Numbered from the stretch's first letter, positions 52,701 to 61,455 are shown. The stretch: 64,000 bases of DNA from Paenibacillus montaniterrae (GCF_018403185.1 NZ_BOSE01000003.1:372001-436000), one strand, 5' to 3'. The notes: a model not told the origin generated them from the letters alone. Program-made: numbers and translations.

Positions 52701-54104
52701 ATGAACAAAAAAATAAAGGCGATGATGATGTGGACTGGTCTTTTCATTCTGTTGTCGGTAAGTACTATTTACTACATTGCGAGAGTAGAATCTAATAACG
52801 CAAATGACTCTATCACAGAGCAAGCGGGCGGGGGGAGTGAAGCAGCGGCAGGAGATTATTATGTTTCACCTCATGGTAAAGACAGCAATCAAGGAACGGT
52901 GGATGCGCCGCTCGCCAGCATTCAGAAAGCGGTCGACTTGGTAAAGCCGGGCGGTTCCGTAATCCTGCTTGAAGGGGTATACCATCAAACGGTAAGCATC
53001 GAAAAATCTGGCTCGCCAGATGAGGGCTACATAGCCTTGCAAAGTGCAAAGGGACAAACGGCCATTTTGGATGGCAAAGGTGTTCGGCAGGTTGAGGATG
53101 GTGCGATCAGCATTTATAACGCCAGCTATGTTCGTGTAGAAGACCTTGAAATACGCCATTACGATACAAGCTCCGCTGATGTTACCCCGATCGGTATTTA
53201 TGTGAGCGGCAGCGGCAGTCATATTGATCTTATAGGAAATCGTATTCACGATATGGGGACTAATGCGAGTGAGAAGTCAGGCGGTGGCAATGCGCATGGC
53301 ATCGCCGTTTATGGCAACTCGGAATCTCCGCTCTCCCAAATTAATATGATCGACAATGAGCTATATAACCTGAAGCTGGGAGCCAGCGAGGCAATGGCGA
53401 TTAACGGAAATGTGGACGGCTTCCAAGTGATACAGAACATTGTACGCGACAATAACAATATTGGCATCGACATCATTGGGCTTGAAGGAACCGCACCGAA
53501 TCCTGAAGACGATCAGGCGCGAAATGGAATGATTCAACGTAACCAGGTTTACAACAATTCCTCTTATGGCAATCCGGCATACGGCTACGATTACTCCGCG
53601 GCCGGGATATATGTGGACGGTGGCAGCGATGTGCAAATCCTCGACAACGACATACATGATAATGATTTTGGAATCGAGCTGGCCAGTGAGCATGCCGGAG
53701 GCGCAACCTCTAATGTTGAGGTATCCTTTAATCACATCTATCATAATAGCGCGGCTGGCATAACGTTAGGCGGCTATGACGAAGAGCGTGGAAGAACGGA
53801 AAATTGCATCATTAAAGAAAATAAGCTAACTGAAAACAACGCCAAACGTCTTGGTTACGGTGAAATCAATTTAGCCTTCGACACAAGGAACAATCAACTG
53901 CTCAACAATGAAATTACAGCGAATGAGGAAGGGCTAATGATCACGAATGAGTTTAGCCAAAATGAAGGCAATAAGCTTGACTTTAACCACTATAGCAGTA
54001 AAGCTCAAGCATACTGGATTTGGAAAGGCGAGGAGTATAACCACTTCAACGCCTACCAGACAGAGACAGGAAACGATCTGCATTCAGATTTGAATATCCT
54101 ATAG
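52701..54104 (+). CDS. Secreted right-handed beta-helix protein (polysaccharide-lyase-like)
   Basis: A 467-residue protein with an N-terminal signal or anchor (about 7-28). After a linker comes a DUF1565-like start (YYVSPHGKDSNQGTVDAPLA, then PGGSVILLEGVYHQTVSI), then about ten parallel beta-helix coils (about 130-440) with repeated (I)xxNxI motifs such as NRIHDMG, NELYNLK, NIVRDNNNIGIDI, NHIYHNSAAGITL. The pattern resembles PL9-type pectate lyases and related surface carbohydrate-active proteins; the catalytic Lys/Asp set cannot be confirmed. ATG at 52701 follows AAGGAG. An XRE regulator gene follows 21 bases later. Confidence 0.82.
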   Translation: MNKKIKAMMMWTGLFILLSVSTIYYIARVESNNANDSITEQAGGGSEAAAGDYYVSPHGKDSNQGTVDAPLASIQKAVDLVKPGGSVILLEGVYHQTVSIEKSGSPDEGYIALQSAKGQTAILDGKGVRQVEDGAISIYNASYVRVEDLEIRHYDTSSADVTPIGIYVSGSGSHIDLIGNRIHDMGTNASEKSGGGNAHGIAVYGNSESPLSQINMIDNELYNLKLGASEAMAINGNVDGFQVIQNIVRDNNNIGIDIIGLEGTAPNPEDDQARNGMIQRNQVYNNSSYGNPAYGYDYSAAGIYVDGGSDVQILDNDIHDNDFGIELASEHAGGATSNVEVSFNHIYHNSAAGITLGGYDEERGRTENCIIKENKLTENNAKRLGYGEINLAFDTRNNQLLNNEITANEEGLMITNEFSQNEGNKLDFNHYSSKAQAYWIWKGEEYNHFNAYQTETGNDLHSDLNIL

Positions 54105-54125
54105 GAGGAGCTTGGAGGTTGGTAT

Positions 54126-54458
54126 ATGAAGCGGAAACAGACAGTTGTCACAATTGGCAAACGAATCCGTTATTATCGCACGATGCGGAACCTGACACAA
54201 GAGGAGCTTGCTGAAAGGATTAGCACCACAGGCTCCTACGTTGGCCGAATGGAACGCGGCGAACGAAATATGAAAGTGGAAACATTAGAAAAAGTCGCAA
54301 CGGCACTAAACCTCAGCCTATCGACACTAATTAGTGGCGATAACGATCCCCTTCAAGACCATTTTTGGGTGCAAAAGAGTGTGTTGCTTCTGCTTGAACA
54401 AGACGAGCGCGGCCAGAAAAAAGCTTTTCTCATCCTGAATGAATTGTTCTCGGATTAA
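54126..54458 (+). CDS. XRE family transcriptional regulator
   Basis: A 110-residue DNA-binding protein. The helix-turn-helix occupies about residues 10-66 (IGKRIRYYRTMRNLTQEELA and STTGSYVGRMERGERNMKVE), like Cro/SinR. The C-terminal ~40 residues (SVLLLLEQDERGQKKAFLIL) form a helical, likely dimerising tail. GGAGG precedes the ATG. It shares an operon with the beta-helix gene and may control it. SinR-like control of surface matrix genes would be an attractive parallel, but no operator is visible. Confidence 0.88.
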   Translation: MKRKQTVVTIGKRIRYYRTMRNLTQEELAERISTTGSYVGRMERGERNMKVETLEKVATALNLSLSTLISGDNDPLQDHFWVQKSVLLLLEQDERGQKKAFLILNELFSD

Positions 54459-54547
54459 TTTCATCGTAAAAGGATTCCGGCGAACCGTGTCGAATTTGTT
54501 TAAGATTGCAGAAGCCTAATAAATTTGATTGAAGAGGGATGGTAGGG

Positions 54548-55357
54548 ATGAGTAAACTGGAAGCCTTAATTGAAGTAGCTCCTTTAATAAAGGCGCTGTT
54601 TAAAGACGAAGAAGCTATGATTGCAATTACCGACCTTGAAAAAACGGTTTATTTTGAAGCAGATCCAACGATGAATATTTCGGAAAAAGGCGCCTTGATT
54701 GTGCAGGGCGACGGGTTGTACGAAGCGATTCAGCAAAATGAGACGCTATATACAGAAGTGCCGAAGGAAGTAAAAGGCTTGCCGTTCAAAGCGATTACGA
54801 TGCCCGTACATGATGAGCAAGGAGAAATTATCGGTGCGTTTGGAGTAGGCTTGTCCTTAGCGAAAAAGGATGCAATCGTTAGTGCTGCTACTAATCTGGC
54901 ATCCTCCTTGCAGCAGATTTCTGCTTCTGTAACCGATATTGCCGATAAAGCTCAGGTGCTCACTACTGCGCAGGAGGAAACGGCAGCGCTTATGGACGTT
55001 ATGAGCGAGCATGCGAAGCAAACAGAGGAAATTAGCCGCTTAATTGTTGAAATTGCCGATCAAACGCATTTGCTGGGCTTAAATGCTGCCATTGAAGCAG
55101 CACGAGCTGGCGAGGATGGCAGAGGCTTTGGCGTCGTTGCCAGCGAAATTCGCAAGCTGGCGCAAAACAGCCGCGATGCGGTTAAAAACATAGAGGAAAG
55201 TCTGGCAGCGATTCAAGCGTCGATCGAGACGGTCACGAAAAAAGTAGCCGACAACACGATGATGATTCAATCCCAGGCTGCAGCAACAGAAGAAGTGACA
55301 GCAAGCATTCAGGAGCTTGGCTCCTTGTCAGAGGTACTGCTTGATATGTCGAATTAA
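54548..55357 (+). CDS. Soluble chemoreceptor, YfmS-like
   Basis: A 269-residue MCP signalling protein without TM segments. The N-terminal ~115 residues form a small sensor domain ([40 protein letters not shown]) like that of B. subtilis YfmS. The C-terminal hairpin shows the signalling tip [20 protein letters not shown]. It should couple to the CheW/CheA array from the cytoplasm. ATG at 54548 follows a weak GGGATGGTAGGG. It is followed by a terminator. Confidence 0.9.
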   Translation: MSKLEALIEVAPLIKALFKDEEAMIAITDLEKTVYFEADPTMNISEKGALIVQGDGLYEAIQQNETLYTEVPKEVKGLPFKAITMPVHDEQGEIIGAFGVGLSLAKKDAIVSAATNLASSLQQISASVTDIADKAQVLTTAQEETAALMDVMSEHAKQTEEISRLIVEIADQTHLLGLNAAIEAARAGEDGRGFGVVASEIRKLAQNSRDAVKNIEESLAAIQASIETVTKKVADNTMMIQSQAAATEEVTASIQELGSLSEVLLDMSN

Positions 55358-55388
55358 GCTTGCTTAATACATAACCCGATAAAATTTA

Positions 55389-55435
55389 CAGGGTCAGACG
55401 TTTAGCATTCCGCCAAACGACTGACCCTGATTTGC
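55389..55435 (+). terminator. Terminator after the soluble chemoreceptor gene
   Basis: AGGGTCAG plus CGTTT pairs with AAACG plus CTGACCCT around a short loop, followed by GATTTGCG. Confidence 0.75.
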
Positions 55436-55479
55436 GTTAGTCGAAAACATCAACAGCTCTATCAATCAACAGCCGTCTG

Positions 55480-56991
55480 CTATTGAATGCGCTCCAGCGG
55501 CTTCTCCGCCGGACCGTTCAGCACTTCGCCCTCATAGCTGAAGCGTGAGCCGTGGCAAGGGCAATCCCAGGAAAGCTCGCCGCTATTCCATTCCACCTCA
55601 CAGCCCATATGGGTACAGGTCGTATCCACCACAAACAGCTTGCCATCCTGATCGCGATAACCGCCAGCCCGTTTGCCATTCAGCAGTACAACAGAGCCTT
55701 CGCCATTGCTCAAATCCTCCGGGTGACGCGTGCTGCTTTGAACCAGCTTGCCTTTAGCCATATGCTTGACCATATTGCCTGCATAGGTTAAGAAGGTTTT
55801 TACCTCAGGATCGGCATGGAAGCGTCTTGGCGTAAACAGCTCGGTATAAGGGGACGGCTCCTCTACAATTTGCTTCTCCAATAATAGCGCTGCTGTAGTG
55901 CCGGTCGTCATCCCCCATTTTTTATAGCCCGTTGCTACAAGCACCTGTGGATCTTCTTTAACAGAGCCGATAAAAGGCAGCTTATCCAGCGTTATGTAAT
56001 CTTGAGCTGACCAGCGATATGGAATCGACTCAACGCCAAATGATTGCTCGGCAAATTGCTGAAGCGTCTCAAAGTGCTTAATTGTACAAATTCCTTGCCC
56101 GGTAGGATGATTTTCTCCGCCGGCAATTACATAATTTTCGCCGTTAACCACAACAGAGCGCAAGGAGCGGGTAGGATTTTCTACATTAATGTACATGCCG
56201 CCCGGATACTCCTGCTTCGGCTTAAAGCATACGGCATAGGAGCGCTCAGCATACATGCGCGCAAAGAAAAACTGCATATTATCGTAAAACGGAAAATGCG
56301 AGCAAATCACGATATGCTCACTGTGCACCTTATGCTTCTCTTGTGTTTCGACATACGACGGCGAGCCTTTCTTTACCGTTGTTGCAGTTGTATGCTCATA
56401 CACCTTTAAGCCATGCTTGATGGCCAGCTGCAGCAGCTGCGTCAAATAGCGAACAGGATTAAACTGCGCCTGCTTGTACATTACAAGTCCAGACCTGATT
56501 TCAAAAGGAAGCGGGCTCGAATCCTTCAATTCTCCTTTAATGCCGAGCTTTTCATAGGCGCGCATTTCCTTCTCCAAGGATTGGATCTCATCAACTGTTC
56601 GCGTATAGAGCCAAGCATCCTCTTCTTGAAAATCACATGCCAAATCATGCTGATGGATCATTTGGCGAATCCACTGAAGCCCTTCGTGATTCGCTTCATA
56701 ATATTGCTTGGCACGCTCCTCTCCAAAATGAGCAATAAACTCATCATAAATCAAACCGTGCTGACTCGTTATTTTGGCCGTTGTATGGCCCGTTGTACCG
56801 CTTAAAAGCTCACTTGCTTCAAGCAAAACGACGTTCATCCCTCGCTTCACCAGCAAATAAGCGAGTGTAATTCCTGTAATCCCGCCTCCAATAATAGTGA
56901 CGTCTGCCTTAATATCCTCTGTCAGTTGCGGAAAATCTGGAAGCTTGGCTGAATCAAGCCAATACGATTGGGGAAATTGTGGAAGCTGCAT
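55480..56991 (-). CDS. FAD-dependent oxidoreductase with C-terminal Rieske [2Fe-2S] domain
   Basis: A 503-residue cytoplasmic protein, like B. subtilis YhfW. The N-terminal DAO-type flavoprotein domain has DVTIIGGGITGITLAYLL (about 29-46) and GTTGHTTAKITSQHG. The C-terminal Rieske domain (about 415-503) binds the cluster through CTHMGC and CPCHGSRF, with both Cys-x-His and Cys-x2-His pairs present. The physiological substrate is unknown; electrons would pass between FAD and the cluster. It is divergent from the CBS protein gene. Confidence 0.92.
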   Translation of the reverse strand: MQLPQFPQSYWLDSAKLPDFPQLTEDIKADVTIIGGGITGITLAYLLVKRGMNVVLLEASELLSGTTGHTTAKITSQHGLIYDEFIAHFGEERAKQYYEANHEGLQWIRQMIHQHDLACDFQEEDAWLYTRTVDEIQSLEKEMRAYEKLGIKGELKDSSPLPFEIRSGLVMYKQAQFNPVRYLTQLLQLAIKHGLKVYEHTTATTVKKGSPSYVETQEKHKVHSEHIVICSHFPFYDNMQFFFARMYAERSYAVCFKPKQEYPGGMYINVENPTRSLRSVVVNGENYVIAGGENHPTGQGICTIKHFETLQQFAEQSFGVESIPYRWSAQDYITLDKLPFIGSVKEDPQVLVATGYKKWGMTTGTTAALLLEKQIVEEPSPYTELFTPRRFHADPEVKTFLTYAGNMVKHMAKGKLVQSSTRHPEDLSNGEGSVVLLNGKRAGGYRDQDGKLFVVDTTCTHMGCEVEWNSGELSWDCPCHGSRFSYEGEVLNGPAEKPLERIQ

Positions 56992-57191
56992 ATATAGAAA
57001 TCACCTTTCTGCCTTGTTTTTTCTTTAAAAGGATGTAAACACGCACTTATAGTATTTTATGTTAGCGGATAATTTATGTAAGAAACGTATCTTTGAGGAA
57101 TATGTATTCTGCGCAGCGAGAATAGAGTGGAAACGCTTGGGCAAAATAATTCGGAAACGAACTACCATTGAATGAATCAGGAGGAAATATA

Positions 57192-57626
57192 GTGAAACAA
57201 GTACAAGACATTATGACCAAAGACTGTTTGACGGTCACCCCTCAGGACAATATTTTTCAGGTTGCTGAGCTAATGGCTAAAAATGAAATTGGCTTTGTCC
57301 CTGTCGTGGATGAACAAGATCATACGAAGCTTGTAGGCGTCGTTACTGACCGTGACCTTGTAAGAAGAGGCTATGCAGCGAAACGTCCAGGCTCAACGGA
57401 GATTAGAGAGGTAATGAGCGATCAGCTAGTGATTACAACACCGCAAGAATCAATTGCCGAGGCGGCTGATTTAATGGCGCATTATCAGGTTCGCAGATTG
57501 CCAGTTGTCGATCAAGGCAAGCTTGTAGGCGTTATTGCACTTGGCGACCTGTCGTTAAACGAAATACCGAATACATCTCATGCACTGCATGACATCTCCG
57601 AGCAAGAAAATCATCTGCTTCAATAA
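57192..57626 (+). CDS. Tandem CBS-domain protein (YhcV-like)
   Basis: A 144-residue protein with two CBS motifs, at about 8-62 (VQDIMTKDCLTVTPQDNIFQ, VGVVTDRDLVRRGY) and 75-125 (VREVMSD-like REVMSDQLVITTPQESIAEA, GVIALGDLS). The length and plan match B. subtilis YhcV. CBS pairs bind adenine nucleotides and act as energy or redox sensors. The GTG at 57192 with GGAGG seven bases upstream is preferred over the ATG at 57168. Target protein unknown. Confidence 0.92.
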   Translation: MKQVQDIMTKDCLTVTPQDNIFQVAELMAKNEIGFVPVVDEQDHTKLVGVVTDRDLVRRGYAAKRPGSTEIREVMSDQLVITTPQESIAEAADLMAHYQVRRLPVVDQGKLVGVIALGDLSLNEIPNTSHALHDISEQENHLLQ

Positions 57627-57663
57627 GGTTCAGGACCAAGAAAAAGGTCAGGAACAAGAAAAT

Positions 57664-57703
57664 AGCAGGCAGGCGTTGCTCTCCTGCAGCACTGCCTGCT
57701 TAT
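57664..57703 (+). terminator. Terminator after the CBS protein gene
   Basis: AGCAGGCAG and CTGCCTGCT form a 9-bp stem with an inner TGC/GCA pair; a short T-rich end follows. Confidence 0.65.
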
Positions 57704-57903
57704 GTCCTTATCGTTTAAGACAACAATTCGCAACATTCGCGTTCATTTGACAGACTTCAACAAATTGGCGGAGTTATTTGATTAATTGGTAGGAGATTGA
57801 AATTCTACAAATTAGTTCTATCTCTTCATATACAAGCCGCTTGCCGAACTTTAATATAGTAAGTGAAGCGTGAAGCGCTTACATATGAAAGGAGTTGTTG
57901 TTG

Positions 57904-58305
57904 ATGAAGACGATGAGAAGAATGCTGGCAGTAATGGCCGCAGTAGTTCTGCTATTGACGTTCAATCCTGCCGCACATGCGTTGTCAGTCACAAGTCAAT
58001 TCAATACTCCGCTGTACATTACGATTAATCCGGGTGAGACCAAGCCAGTTATGTATGCAATGACTAATGGACAAAACTATACGCTAGTCAGAGCACAAGT
58101 TGAAAACTTGTCCACTTCAGGTATCGTTTCGGGCGACTACTATGTTGTCAAAAGCGGCTATCAATACCACGTCGGATCTTTCTCTACTGCAAGCTCCAAA
58201 ACGATTGGCATTGCGTACTATAGCCCGCCTTACAACGGCTTGATTTTACTTCGTTCAGAAAATACAACCTCGCCTATTACGGTTCGCGTTACCTTTATGC
58301 CATAA
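57904..58305 (+). CDS. Small secreted protein of unknown function
   Basis: A 133-residue exported protein. The signal peptide (MRRMLAVMAAVVLLLTF, cleavage near AAHA) leads to a ~105-residue mature beta-rich domain (FNTPLYITINPGETKPVMYA, LVRAQVENLSTSGIVSGDYY, PITVRVTFMP). It resembles a single Ig-like or jelly-roll fold with no Cys. I do not recognise the family. AAAGGAG precedes the ATG at 57904. A terminator follows 16 bases after the stop. Confidence 0.75.
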   Translation: MKTMRRMLAVMAAVVLLLTFNPAAHALSVTSQFNTPLYITINPGETKPVMYAMTNGQNYTLVRAQVENLSTSGIVSGDYYVVKSGYQYHVGSFSTASSKTIGIAYYSPPYNGLILLRSENTTSPITVRVTFMP

Positions 58306-58320
58306 GTGCCATAAGCAGCA

Positions 58321-58364
58321 AAGAGTTGAACAGGCTTGCTACAAGCCCGCTCAGCTCTTTTTTT
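58321..58364 (+). terminator. Terminator after the small secreted protein gene
   Basis: AAGAGTTGAACAGGCTTG pairs imperfectly with CAAGCCCGCTCAGCTCTT, followed by TTTTTT. Confidence 0.8.
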
Positions 58365-58462
58365 ACGATTAGCTTTTGTAACAGGTACGACCATTCATGT
58401 AGATGCAGGCTATACTTCCAGATATGCATTTGCTTGCTGAGCATCGCTTGACAGCTTTGGGC

Positions 58463-58513
58463 AAAAAAAGCGCCTCTCAGCTCGCTGCCTGCGCGAGCCG
58501 GGAGGCGTTTGTT
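58463..58513 (-). terminator. Leftward terminator of the CHRD gene
   Basis: AAGCGCCTC with GCTCG pairs with CGAGC and GAGGCGTTT. Read leftward it ends in a run of seven T. It lies about 220 bases past the CHRD stop. The rest of 58305-58732 shows no gene. Confidence 0.65.
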
Positions 58514-58732
58514 CTATAATTGCTGCATATGATGGGTACCCGCATAGTACCTTTATCCGCTTAGGAGCAATATCCCACTTTATGGGCTGGTTTTAGCATG
58601 ATCATTTATGAGGAGGAGTCAATAAATGCATGGAGCTGGCCTGCAGCAGGGCTCAGCTAGTCGTTTTCAGATGCCTTGTTTATCAATCAAGCGGCATTGC
58701 CGACCATAGAATCAGGCGAATACTCTATGTTG

Positions 58733-59254
58733 TTAGCAATGACAATGCTTGTGGTGATGGTGGCAATGGTGATGATGGCGATGGTGGCGATGGTGATGGC
58801 AGCCGCAATGATGATGGTGATGTCTGTGATGGCGACGTGTAGATACAGCAAATACTTGGCCGCGAATTTCGCCTCTTGGATGCTCAGTCGTATGCACATT
58901 CACATATACTTTTCCTTTCAAGAAAAGCTTGAACAGTTTAAATAGTGAATGACCGCAAAGTGGACCGACCAGATCGCAAGCAGAAAGTCTGCCGGAAATT
59001 ACACCTCTGTTTACAGAGATGCCTGGACATGTAGGTCCAAAAAGAGTTGCGATACGAGGACCATTGTGACCTCTTGAGCCAAGGTGCAAGTCAATTCTTC
59101 TTATTTTTTCGATATGGCGCACTTTAATAAGATAGAACAGCTTGATATGGCCACCTACACGCTTGAATTTGAAAAGTGCTTTACCAAAAGCGTCCGTCGA
59201 TACGCTTGGCACCTCGTGTGATCCTGTGAGCCACGCTTTAAATAATCTACTCAA
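58733..59254 (-). CDS. CHRD-domain protein with His/Cys-rich tail
   Basis: A 173-residue protein without a signal peptide. A CHRD (chordin-like) domain spans about 8-133: LTGSHEVPSVSTDAFGKALF, RIDLHLGSRGHNGPRIATLF, GLFKGKVYVNVHTTEHPRGE-like, ending GEIRGQV. The C-terminal ~37 residues are almost only His, Arg and Cys (HHRHHHHHCGCHHHRHHR and CHHHHKHCHC). The tail should bind metal ions tightly. TTG start follows AAAAAGGAG. CHRD proteins in Bacilli are linked to spore or surface layers, but no function is proven. The tail DNA is a run of GATGGTGATG-like triplets. Confidence 0.85.
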   Translation of the reverse strand: MSRLFKAWLTGSHEVPSVSTDAFGKALFKFKRVGGHIKLFYLIKVRHIEKIRRIDLHLGSRGHNGPRIATLFGPTCPGISVNRGVISGRLSACDLVGPLCGHSLFKLFKLFLKGKVYVNVHTTEHPRGEIRGQVFAVSTRRHHRHHHHHCGCHHHRHHRHHHHCHHHHKHCHC

Positions 59255-59465
59255 TGTAATTCACTCCTTTTTGCTTGAGATACAATACTCTATGCGAAAT
59301 CCGCGTAAGAGCGTGTACAGAAGTCTAGCACAACATAAAATAGGTGAATGTAACCGGAGCATATGTACTGGTGCAGCTTCTGTGACCACGGACTATATCC
59401 GAGCTTTCGGAGTGGAGGGGGTGTGTTTAATTTTAAGCCCACAAAATGATATACTTTAAGAGGAG

Positions 59466-59672
59466 GTTCAAAAAGCTGGACTTTGATGACGATGTGATTG
59501 CGCTGTAGCGTAGTCGACGGCGAATCTTGAACGCTAGCGAAAAGATTATGCTTCCGAAGTATGTTTCCTGCGGAAACATTTGAGGTGCTCACGTAGCTCT
59601 GCTCTACGCTGCGCTCCTCGTTTTCTAACTATCGTTCAAGCTTCTTGGTCCTGAAAGCCCAGCTTTTTGAAC
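59466..59672 (+). repeat. Type A palindromic repeat, unit 7 (long form)
   Basis: A 207-bp unit. Terminal arms GTTCAAAAAGCTGGACTTTG and AAAGCCCAGCTTTTTGAAC differ from unit 1 at matching positions on both sides. Second stem is CTTGAACGCTAGCGAAAAG with the right side CTATCGTTCAAG. It carries the extra ATGTTTCCTGCGGAAACAT module. Confidence 0.9.
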
Positions 59673-59689
59673 TTTCATTGGAAGAGGAG

Positions 59690-59876
59690 GTTCAAAAAGC
59701 TGGACTTTGATGACGACGATTGGCGCTGTAGCGTAGTCGACGGCGAATCTTGAACGCTAGCGAAAAGATTATGCTTCCGAAGTATGTTTCCTGCGGAAAC
59801 ATTTGAGGTGCTCACGTAGCTCTGCTCTACGCTGCGCTCCTCGTTTTCTAACTATCGTTCAAGCTTCTTGGTCCTG
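59690..59876 (+). repeat. Type A palindromic repeat, unit 8 (right arm lost)
   Basis: About 187 bp, almost identical to unit 7 (period 224), but homology stops at CTTCTTGGTCCTG, and the type C repeats begin a few bases later. The right terminal arm is missing. Confidence 0.88.
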
Positions 59877-59901
59877 CACTTAAAAAAAAGACACCAGCGA
59901 A

Positions 59902-60128
59902 GGAGCAAAGCATCCGGAAAACGGAGTGTGTCGCCTTTAACATCGTAATGCTACCTATAAAAATTCAAATAAAGAGCATTACGATTTAAAAAGCGACTGG
60001 AGGATGCTTAGCTCCGTAGCACTGAAAAACGGAGTGTGTCGCCTTTAACATCGTAATGCACCCATAAAGTTCAAATAAAGAGCATTACGATTTAAAAAGC
60101 GACTGGAGGATGCATTGCTCCGTAGCGC
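59902..60128 (+). repeat. Type C tandem hairpin repeat (two copies, 108-bp period)
   Basis: Copy 1 is a near-perfect nested palindrome: GGAGCAAAGCATCC pairs with GGATGCTTAGCTCC, GTCGC with GCGAC, and ATCGTAATGCT with AGCATTACGAT. Copy 2 (from about 60022) repeats CGGAGTGTGTCGCC through GCGACTGGAGGATGC and ends in CTCCGTAGCGCTGAA. The second copy ends 18 bases before the start of the PCYCGC lipoprotein gene, so both copies could lie in its leader RNA. Confidence 0.85.
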
Positions 60129-60146
60129 TGAATAGGAGTGAATATT

Positions 60147-60629
60147 ATGAAATGGTCTATAGGTTTAACGGCATCATTTTTGGCTGCATCTATTCTCCTT
60201 TCTGGCTGTGGCAATAGTACAGGCGGTCAACAGAATGACCATCACCAGCACCAGCATGTTGCAGCTAGTGGAGACTTGCAGGAAGCAACTGCATCGATAC
60301 AAGTATTGCCTTCCTTTTTAGATGGAGCTTCTGAAAAATTGACCTTGGCTTACCAGGCTGCAGCCCTGCTGCCGGAAGCGTTGCAGCAAATTCCGTGCTA
60401 CTGCGGCTGTGGTGAAAGTGCCGGGCATAAAAGCAATTTCAATTGCTTCATTGCAGAAATAAAGGAAGACGAGGTTGTGTGGGATGATCACGGTACGCGC
60501 TGCGGCATTTGTGTAGATATTGCGCTTGTAACAGCGAATATGCTTAAGGAGGGGCAATCTCCAGCCGACATCAAAAAGCATGTTGATGAGCTTTATGGGG
60601 AGGGCTTTGGCGAGCCAACTCCGTTGTAG
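60147..60629 (+). CDS. PCYCGC motif lipoprotein
   Basis: A 160-residue lipoprotein. The signal ends in the lipobox LLSGC (Cys about 22). A His-rich stretch (NDHHQHQHVAASG) is followed by the family motif IPCYCGCGESAGHKSNFNCF and DDHGTRCGICVDIAL. The seven clustered Cys residues suggest metal binding, possibly copper or zinc, or redox chemistry, but no member is characterised to my knowledge. ATG at 60147 with GGAG nine bases upstream is preferred over GTG 60138. Two type C repeats lie directly upstream. Confidence 0.9.
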   Translation: MKWSIGLTASFLAASILLSGCGNSTGGQQNDHHQHQHVAASGDLQEATASIQVLPSFLDGASEKLTLAYQAAALLPEALQQIPCYCGCGESAGHKSNFNCFIAEIKEDEVVWDDHGTRCGICVDIALVTANMLKEGQSPADIKKHVDELYGEGFGEPTPL

Positions 60630-60673
60630 TAAAATGTAGACTGGATGAGGAAGTAGAAAGGAGTTTAATGATA

Positions 60674-61360
60674 ATGAAAATAACGTTTCTTGGCCATGCA
60701 GGCTTGTTAGTTGAAGGAGCAGGTAAAAAAATTGTGATTGATCCCTTTTTAAGCGGAAATCCATTAGCTGTGATGAAAGCTGAAGAACTGAAAGCAGATG
60801 TAATTGTGCTGACTCATGGTCACCAGGATCATTCCAGCGATGCTGCTGCCGTTGCACTTGCCAATGATTGCCCGATTCTTGCTGTTGTAGAGTTGGCATC
60901 TCTGATCGGCAAATCAGGTGCGAAAACGGTAGGCATGAATACTGGCGGTACCTATCAAGTGGATGAGAATATTCGCGTCAAGCTTACCCCTGCCTTCCAC
61001 AGCTCCTCCTATGAGATCGATGGGGTAGTCCATTATGCAGGACAGCCGCAGGGCGTATTGCTGACGATTGGCGACCAGACACTTTATCATTTGGGAGATA
61101 CAGCTTTATTTTCTGACATTAAGCTGATTGGAGAGCTGCACCGTATCGATATTGCTGCCGTGCCAATTGGCGATCATTTTACGATGGGCCCTGATGAAGC
61201 TTTAATCGCTGCCAAATGGACTGGCGCCAAGCATATCATTCCGATTCATTTCAATACGTTCCCTCCAATTCGCCAAAGCGGTGAGCAGTTCATTGCACGA
61301 CTTGCTGAGCAAAACCAGCAAGGACATGAGCTCCAGCCGGGACAGTCTGTTGAAATCTAG
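60674..61360 (+). CDS. UPF0173 metal-dependent hydrolase (MBL fold)
   Basis: A 228-residue metallo-beta-lactamase-fold hydrolase of the UPF0173/YtkL family. It shows ITFLGHAGLLVEGAGKKIVI, IDPFLSGNP, the metal motif LTHGHQDHSSD, YHLGDTALFSDIK and the final HIIPIHFNTFPPI. Substrate unknown. I prefer the ATG at 60674, where the family usually begins, over 60668. It follows the PCYCGC gene by 44 bases in the same direction and has a good terminator downstream, so the two may form an operon. Confidence 0.93.
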   Translation: MKITFLGHAGLLVEGAGKKIVIDPFLSGNPLAVMKAEELKADVIVLTHGHQDHSSDAAAVALANDCPILAVVELASLIGKSGAKTVGMNTGGTYQVDENIRVKLTPAFHSSSYEIDGVVHYAGQPQGVLLTIGDQTLYHLGDTALFSDIKLIGELHRIDIAAVPIGDHFTMGPDEALIAAKWTGAKHIIPIHFNTFPPIRQSGEQFIARLAEQNQQGHELQPGQSVEI

Positions 61361-61413
61361 TATTCTTACATAATGAAGCATGTACACCATTACACGATAA
61401 AATAAATCGATTC

Positions 61414-61455
61414 GCGATCATTCTCTGCAGCTGTCAGAGGATGGTCGCTTTTTTA
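61414..61455 (+). terminator. Terminator after the MBL-fold hydrolase gene
   Basis: GCGATCAT with CTCTG pairs with CAGAG and ATGGTCGC, followed by TTTTTT. Confidence 0.85.

Noticed and set aside
57868..57884. Catabolite-response (cre) site near TGAAGCGCTTACA
   Set aside because: One base shorter than the consensus spacing and part of a local GTGAAGC direct repeat.
58630..58945. Asp/Gly- or Met-rich ORFs on the plus strand
   Set aside because: They are the opposite-strand reading of the His-rich tail of the CHRD gene.
59290..59592. 100-codon leftward ORF
   Set aside because: It runs into the type A repeat, has no RBS and no recognisable sequence.
59948..59995. Zur box (ATCGTAAT ... ATTACGAT)
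   Set aside because: The half-sites match Zur-type arms, but they are separated by more than 20 bases, not one, and they form part of a longer hairpin.
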